DNA of 64,000 nt, from the IMG/VR virus record IMGVR_UViG_3300009034_002625, positions 1 to 64,000 of that record. One strand, given 5' to 3'. This document shows, in pieces, positions 60,170 through 64,000 of this stretch. This stretch comes from a virus. Both the position numbers and the translations under genes were made by a program. The first letter of the stretch is position 1, and each line of letters opens with the position of its first letter. The notes under the pieces were generated by a model that was given only the letters and a program-made list of their open reading frames with translations, was not told the origin of the DNA and ran no database searches.

Positions 60170-60331
60170 ATGAGTAAGCAAGAAGAATTTAAGGCTGATG
60201 ACTGCGAAGTGTGTCCTTTTTATAATGAAGATGGATTTTGTAATTATTACGAAGACCATATTGATGATGATGAAAAAAAACCCAAATATTGTAAAGTTAC
60301 TAAAGTAATTGTTTTACTTTGGGATGAATAA
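60170..60331 (+). CDS. 53-residue cysteine-containing protein
   Basis: Starts MSKQEEFKADDCEVCPFYNE and ends with a strand. The CEVC, FCNYYE and YCKVT Cys may bind metal. The opening resembles the start of the 57728 gene, which follows the other repeat copy. Function unknown. Confidence 0.5.
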   Translation: MSKQEEFKADDCEVCPFYNEDGFCNYYEDHIDDDEKKPKYCKVTKVIVLLWDE

Positions 60332-60346
60332 AAAAGGAGAAAACAA

Positions 60347-60484
60347 ATGAATGAGGGGGAGAGGGTGTGTAAGACTTGTGAGTGGTGGGATAAAGATGAT
60401 AGGTGCGATACTAAAGCAACAGATTCTTGTGGTGAATGGAAAGCAAAAATAAAAAAGGAGACCGCTAATGAAAAAAGCGAGTAA
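60347..60484 (+). CDS. 45-residue zinc-finger-like protein
   Basis: Encodes VCKTCEWWDKDDRCDTKATD and SCGEW, a C-x2-C plus two more Cys, common in phages. AAGGAG site. It overlaps the next gene. Confidence 0.5.
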   Translation: MNEGERVCKTCEWWDKDDRCDTKATDSCGEWKAKIKKETANEKSE

Positions 60485-60650
60485 GAAACCAATCAGTTCC
60501 AAAAAAGAACAGATTGGGAAATTAAAATATGACATTGATGCTTTACCAATGCTTGTATTAGCTTTTGTAGCTTTCGGTGCAGGAGTATTATTCATGTTTT
60601 TGGCATGGCCGTTTATTCGGTTGATAACATTTTTTAGTAAGGAGAAATAA
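60468..60650 (+). CDS. 60-residue membrane protein
   Basis: A basic N-terminus and two close hydrophobic segments (MLVLAFVAFGAGVLFMFLAW, then LITFF). AAAAGGAG site. Role unknown. Confidence 0.5.
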   Translation: MKKASKKPISSKKEQIGKLKYDIDALPMLVLAFVAFGAGVLFMFLAWPFIRLITFFSKEK

Positions 60651-60651
60651 A

Positions 60652-61368
60652 ATGCCAGTAATCTATACTCCTAGGGGAAAAGCCAGAGAATATTCACCGC
60701 TAGCTATCAATCTTTATAATGGATGTTCTCATAATTGCAAGTATTGTTATGGAAAGAATATCAGAGGCAATCCAGAACCGGTTCCCAGAAAAAATATTCT
60801 TAAATTAATAGAAAAAGAAGCAATCTTACTTTCTAATGCTATGATTGATGATCAGATATTATTATGTTTTCTTTGTGATCCATACCAGCATTTAGAAGAA
60901 GGGTTAAAAATTACATCTCAGACAATTGATATTTTAATGAAATATAATTTACGTTTTACGATTCTTACAAAAGGTGGCAAGAGAAGCATTCCAGATATGG
61001 CTAAATATAAAGATTATCCCAAAGCATCTTATGGTGTTACTTTGTTTACATTTAAAGATGTTGAAAGATTACTTCAAGAACCTTATGCATCTCCTGTACA
61101 AGATAGAGTAAAAGCCTTAGCTACAGCTCATTTTATGGAAATAAAAACATGGGTATCAGTTGAACCGGTTTTTTATCCTGAAGATGCTCTAGAATTAATT
61201 AAGAATATTGCACCGATAACAGATAAATTTAAAGTAGGCAAATTAAATCATTATCCTAAAATAGAAAAACAAATTGACTGGAAGAAATTTTGTCATGATG
61301 CTATTGCACTATTAGAAAAATTGGATAAAGAATATTATATTAAAAAAGATTTAATGGAATTTTTCTAA
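60652..61368 (+). CDS. radical SAM protein, SplB-like
   Basis: A 238-residue protein with the radical SAM motif NGCSHNCKYCYG (C25, C29, C32). The remainder has a TIM-barrel-like order (ILLCFLCDPYQHLEEG, RFTILTKGGKRS, WVSVEPVFYPEDALELI). Similar to SPL/DNA-repair photolyase-like proteins. It may repair or modify DNA; the substrate is unknown. Confidence 0.8.
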   Translation: MPVIYTPRGKAREYSPLAINLYNGCSHNCKYCYGKNIRGNPEPVPRKNILKLIEKEAILLSNAMIDDQILLCFLCDPYQHLEEGLKITSQTIDILMKYNLRFTILTKGGKRSIPDMAKYKDYPKASYGVTLFTFKDVERLLQEPYASPVQDRVKALATAHFMEIKTWVSVEPVFYPEDALELIKNIAPITDKFKVGKLNHYPKIEKQIDWKKFCHDAIALLEKLDKEYYIKKDLMEFF

Positions 61369-61379
61369 AGGAGAAAAAA

Positions 61380-61676
61380 ATGAAATGTGAAAAATGTGGA
61401 AGTCAGAAATTTTGGATAGAATGGAATAAGAGATTTGGATGCTTTTGTCAAACTTCAGAAGTTTTTTTGGAAGTTACAGGAACTTCACAAATTGATTCTT
61501 TTCGAGAAGTTAAAATGACTTGTTCTCAATGTAGAAACAAAATAGATATCAGCTCAAAAGAAAATAATCTTTTTAGTATCGAATATCTATATGGTCTTCT
61601 CAAACCCGCTCTTGAGATTACAGAAGAAGAAAAGAAAACCGTTAAAGATTTGATAGGAAGAAAACAAAATAGGTAG
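61380..61676 (+). CDS. zinc-finger-like protein
   Basis: A 98-residue protein with MKCEKCGSQKF and MTCSQCRNKID, two CxxC pairs. The C-terminus is helical. It may bind nucleic acid. Not recognised. Confidence 0.55.
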   Translation: MKCEKCGSQKFWIEWNKRFGCFCQTSEVFLEVTGTSQIDSFREVKMTCSQCRNKIDISSKENNLFSIEYLYGLLKPALEITEEEKKTVKDLIGRKQNR

Positions 61677-61685
61677 GAGAAAATA

Positions 61686-61946
61686 ATGCCTAGATTTTTA
61701 TCCGCGGAACAAATGGGAAAAATAGTAGATACTGTATTAGCAAAAACAAAAGGCAAGAAATGTAGTGATTGCGGAGGAACTGCTTTTTCAGTAGAAGATG
61801 GCTTCGTACATTTTTCCATGATAAATCCAAAGATAAAAGCGGTTATGCAGATAGGAGGACCGTTCATTCCCGCTTGTGTTTTAAGTTGCAGTAATTGTGG
61901 TCATTTAGATTTTTATAGCCTAAGAGGATTAGGCTTAATTAAATAG
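61686..61946 (+). CDS. zinc-ribbon-like protein
   Basis: An 86-residue protein with KKCSDCGGTAF and LSCSNCGHLDFY: two CxxC pairs around a short helical middle. Similar small zinc ribbons are frequent in phages. Function unknown. Confidence 0.55.
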   Translation: MPRFLSAEQMGKIVDTVLAKTKGKKCSDCGGTAFSVEDGFVHFSMINPKIKAVMQIGGPFIPACVLSCSNCGHLDFYSLRGLGLIK

Positions 61947-61960
61947 AAAGGAGGAAAAGA

Positions 61961-62437
61961 ATGACAGTGAATAAGGATTGGGATCGAAAATTGGAAGCAA
62001 ATGTAAGGTATATCCTGAGGGTAGACGACTGCTCAGAGAAGATAGCAAAAGAATCGGGTAATCTTTACTGGAATCTCAGGATAAAGGTAGAGAAAGAAGC
62101 AGGAGGGAAAAATTTTCTGGGATTTACGGTATGGGAAATTTTGGTAGATACCCCCACAAATGATTGGAAATGGAGAATCTTTTTTACAGCTTTAGGCATT
62201 GAGGATTTAGCGGGAAAGAAAACTTATGAGCCCGAAATGTTAAATGACAAAAAGATGATAGCCAAGCTGAGAGAAGAAATAGATGACCAGAGCAAAGATA
62301 TTAGATGGAGAATAGACACTGATTCTTGTGAACCTTATGCGGAAGAAACACCAGCTGTTAGTGAAGAAGCTCCTGCGGAAGCACCGACAACAGGACCCGA
62401 TAAGCCTGGAAAAGAAGAAGAAGATATTCCATTTTAA
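61961..62437 (+). CDS. single-stranded DNA-binding-like protein
   Basis: A 158-residue protein with an OB-like core (WDRKLEANVRYILRVDD, LGFTVWEILVDTPTNDWKWR), then a disordered acidic tail that ends EEEDIPF, as in SSB proteins. The core also fits DUF669-type proteins. It probably coats ssDNA during replication. Confidence 0.6.
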   Translation: MTVNKDWDRKLEANVRYILRVDDCSEKIAKESGNLYWNLRIKVEKEAGGKNFLGFTVWEILVDTPTNDWKWRIFFTALGIEDLAGKKTYEPEMLNDKKMIAKLREEIDDQSKDIRWRIDTDSCEPYAEETPAVSEEAPAEAPTTGPDKPGKEEEDIPF

Positions 62438-62446
62438 GGAATAAAG

Positions 62447-62683
62447 ATGAGCATAACGAAAAATTGGGATGATATGAAAAGCAAAAAGACGGAGAGTGTT
62501 AAAACTCAAGTTTTTAAAAGACTCTCCGTCATGGGCCCCTTTAGAATTCAGCGATGGATTTTACAAGAATATATTGAATTAAAATTCAAGAAAAAAGAAT
62601 GGGACGATTTAACTCCCCAAGAAAAGTGCATGGCTAGAAATCACTTCTTTAAGCTGATTAACCTGACCCGGAAAGAGTCTTAA
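62447..62683 (+). CDS. small basic protein at the end of the early operon
   Basis: A 78-residue basic protein (RIQRWILQEYIELKFKKKEW). Its DNA holds a minus-strand terminator at 62483-62530, and its end overlaps the opposite-strand gene by 26 bases. A second ATG at 62531 could be a start too. Not recognised. Confidence 0.5.
   Translation: MSITKNWDDMKSKKTESVKTQVFKRLSVMGPFRIQRWILQEYIELKFKKKEWDDLTPQEKCMARNHFFKLINLTRKES
62483..62530 (-). terminator. minus-strand intrinsic terminator inside a plus-strand gene
   Basis: GACGGAGAGT and ACTCTCCGTC form a perfect 10-bp stem; inner T/A-rich bases extend it. On the minus strand TTTTTGCTTTTC follows, on the plus strand no U-run does. It lies 128 bases past the stop of the last minus-strand gene, so it should end the late transcript. 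Confidence 0.8.
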
Positions 62684-62909
62684 GGGCAGTCTCAGTCGCA
62701 TCAATTTCTACATAAACGCTTTCAAGTTCCGAAGCTCTTGTTACAATTCTAGCCTGAAATTGATCAATGGTTTCCCCGGTCGGAATGTATGTAAATGTTT
62801 CAGCGATTTCCCAACTATGAAAACCAGATAGCAAATAGAATTTTACAAACACATCATAAAAATCATCTTTTAATTTGGAAGCTCCGGTTACTTCATATCT
62901 ATAAGCCAT
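62658..62909 (-). CDS. small virion-like protein
   Basis: An 83-residue protein with an alternating strand pattern (MAYRYEVTGASKLKDDFYDV) and a C-terminal helix (VEIDATETALKTLSG). It looks like a small tail-end protein. It is probably the last gene of the late transcript. Confidence 0.5.
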   Translation of the reverse strand: MAYRYEVTGASKLKDDFYDVFVKFYLLSGFHSWEIAETFTYIPTGETIDQFQARIVTRASELESVYVEIDATETALKTLSGSG

Positions 62910-62918
62910 AATTTTCTC

Positions 62919-64000
62919 CTATGCATAAAAAGATTCATAAACACATTGTTTGCTAATTTTATACCAATTCTTCCAAGAAAAATCTCCGCCGTCAAGAAAT
63001 CTTTTTGCTATTTCATGTCCATTGTCAAATCTTGCACATGTTGAATAAATCTTTTGCAACATTTCAATCTGAACCTTATGCTTTTCCGCGAAATTCAAAC
63101 AAGACTTTTCAAAGAAAGACTCGGGTACATCGTCATTTTGTCCTTTATACAAACCTTCTTTCGCACAATACTCTCCGAGAACTGTTCCCAAATAAGGTAC
63201 ATAAATTGAGGCCCAAGCTAACTCGGGTTTTAATGCTACATTCCATTCTAATAGCTTTAGATCATCTTCAACCGTGCTGGTCGGAAGACCAAGCATCTGC
63301 TCAGTTCTAATCTTAATTCCATAAGATTTGACAAGGTTAGCTCTCTCAAGAATTTGTGTTTCAGTCAATTGACTGCGATTGAGAAGTTTTCTTATCCTTG
63401 GGTTGGAACTTTCGAAGGCAAAAGTTACACTCCTGCACCCAGCTTCTCTTAAAGCAGTAAGATAAGCATCATTTACCATTTCCAATCGAAATTGAACGGC
63501 GAAAGGTTCATTGATTTCCTTGCGCCATTTATCAGCAAATTCATCCAGCCATTTCTGATTTACCCCAAAAACATCATCTTGGAAAAATATGATTTTGGTT
63601 TCTGGATAATTGTAGAAAATTGATTTAGCCTCATCTATCACAGCATCAACTTCCCGAAATTTCGTGCCAGTAACTTCAGGAATGGGATTGCTGTTGAAAC
63701 AATAACTGCATTTGAATGCACAATTCAAAGAAGCAACTATAGATTTAATATAACTTCCTTGATACTCTGGGTAAATCTGATATAAGAGATCTCTTCTTGG
63801 CGTGAAAGATAAGGCCGAAGCAAAATTGCTTCTAAATATTTTTTTATTTCCATTTTCAAGAATCTCCGGCAAGACCGAACAGCCATCTCCTACTACTATA
63901 TGATCTGTATAGTCAATTTTATCATGAAACCAGCTTGCATGTGGACCACCCATGATAGTCTTGACTTCTGGAAAAAATTTCTTAATCGCATAGCAGAATT
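62919..64000 (-). CDS. B12-binding-type radical SAM protein (partial)
   Basis: The visible 360 codons start outside the window. The part before residue ~1 of the local ATG continues in frame (KKFFPEVKTIMGGPHA), matching the end of a B12-binding domain. The radical SAM motif SLNCAFKCSYCF has CxxxCxxC. IIFFQDDVFG and EQMLGLPTST follow, typical of B12-type radical SAM enzymes. It could methylate or modify a protein, lipid or nucleic acid. It is unusual beside virion genes. Confidence 0.8.
   Translation of the reverse strand, partial: FCYAIKKFFPEVKTIMGGPHASWFHDKIDYTDHIVVGDGCSVLPEILENGNKKIFRSNFASALSFTPRRDLLYQIYPEYQGSYIKSIVASLNCAFKCSYCFNSNPIPEVTGTKFREVDAVIDEAKSIFYNYPETKIIFFQDDVFGVNQKWLDEFADKWRKEINEPFAVQFRLEMVNDAYLTALREAGCRSVTFAFESSNPRIRKLLNRSQLTETQILERANLVKSYGIKIRTEQMLGLPTSTVEDDLKLLEWNVALKPELAWASIYVPYLGTVLGEYCAKEGLYKGQNDDVPESFFEKSCLNFAEKHKVQIEMLQKIYSTCARFDNGHEIAKRFLDGGDFSWKNWYKISKQCVYESFYA

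Noticed and set aside
1-64000. CRISPR array, integrase or repressor genes
   Set aside because: No regularly spaced repeats and no recombinase or CI/Cro-type motif found on either strand.

Overview
The window looks like about 64 kb of a double-stranded DNA tailed phage genome (Caudoviricetes). It is AT-rich and compact, with strong AAAGGAGG-type ribosome sites and several sigma70-like promoters, so a bacterial host is likely. A long tape measure, a tube protein without a sheath gene, and a tail-chaperone pair joined by a -1 frameshift site point to a long non-contractile (siphovirus-type) tail. No integrase, repressor, tRNA, CRISPR array or convincing endolysin was seen, so the phage may be lytic, or those genes may lie outside the window.

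Layout: (1) About 1-32.7 kb, minus strand, is the virion block. In transcription order it holds terminase small and large subunits, a Mu-type portal, a DNA methyltransferase, a very large nucleotidyltransferase/ATP-dependent ligase/LigD-phosphoesterase-like protein, two protease-like head maturation genes (the second with a nested scaffold start), an N4-gp56-type capsid protein, a glycosyltransferase and HNH endonuclease insertion, connector and neck genes, tail tube, frameshifted tail chaperones, tape measure, distal tail protein, a 2080-residue hub/fibre, and DUF2341 surface protein. (2) About 33.0-40.5 kb, minus strand, is a run of small accessory genes with a metallophosphoesterase, PHP phosphoesterase, YopX-like and nucleotide-metabolism-like proteins, served by two strong promoters. 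(3) About 40.5-41.9 kb is the divergent control region, with repeats, hairpins, a terminator and a long inverted repeat. (4) About 41.9-62.7 kb, plus strand, is the early/replication block: many small proteins, a macrodomain protein, SNF2 helicase, PD-(D/E)XK nuclease, RuvC-like resolvase, annealing-like protein, HNH, TOPRIM primase-helicase, two methyltransferases, a radical SAM protein and an SSB-like protein. (5) About 62.7-64 kb returns to the minus strand with a virion-like gene and a B12-type radical SAM gene. If the genome is circular, these are the last genes of the late transcript.

The genes fit a simple programme. Plus-strand early genes replicate, recombine and methylate the DNA, and minus-strand genes build the particle. 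The late transcript seems bounded by a terminator-like hairpin just ahead of its first small gene and by a minus-strand terminator buried inside the last plus-strand gene.

The least ordinary parts are the nucleotidyltransferase-ligase-phosphoesterase fusion inside the head cluster; several structured intergenic RNA candidates in the early operon (46.07-46.21, 50.49-50.57, 51.34-51.43 and 53.75-53.82 kb); an iteron-like region ahead of the primase; a methylation cassette flanked by 24-bp direct repeats; and three genes broken by single nonsense or frameshift changes. All functions are inferred from reading the sequence; no database search was run.
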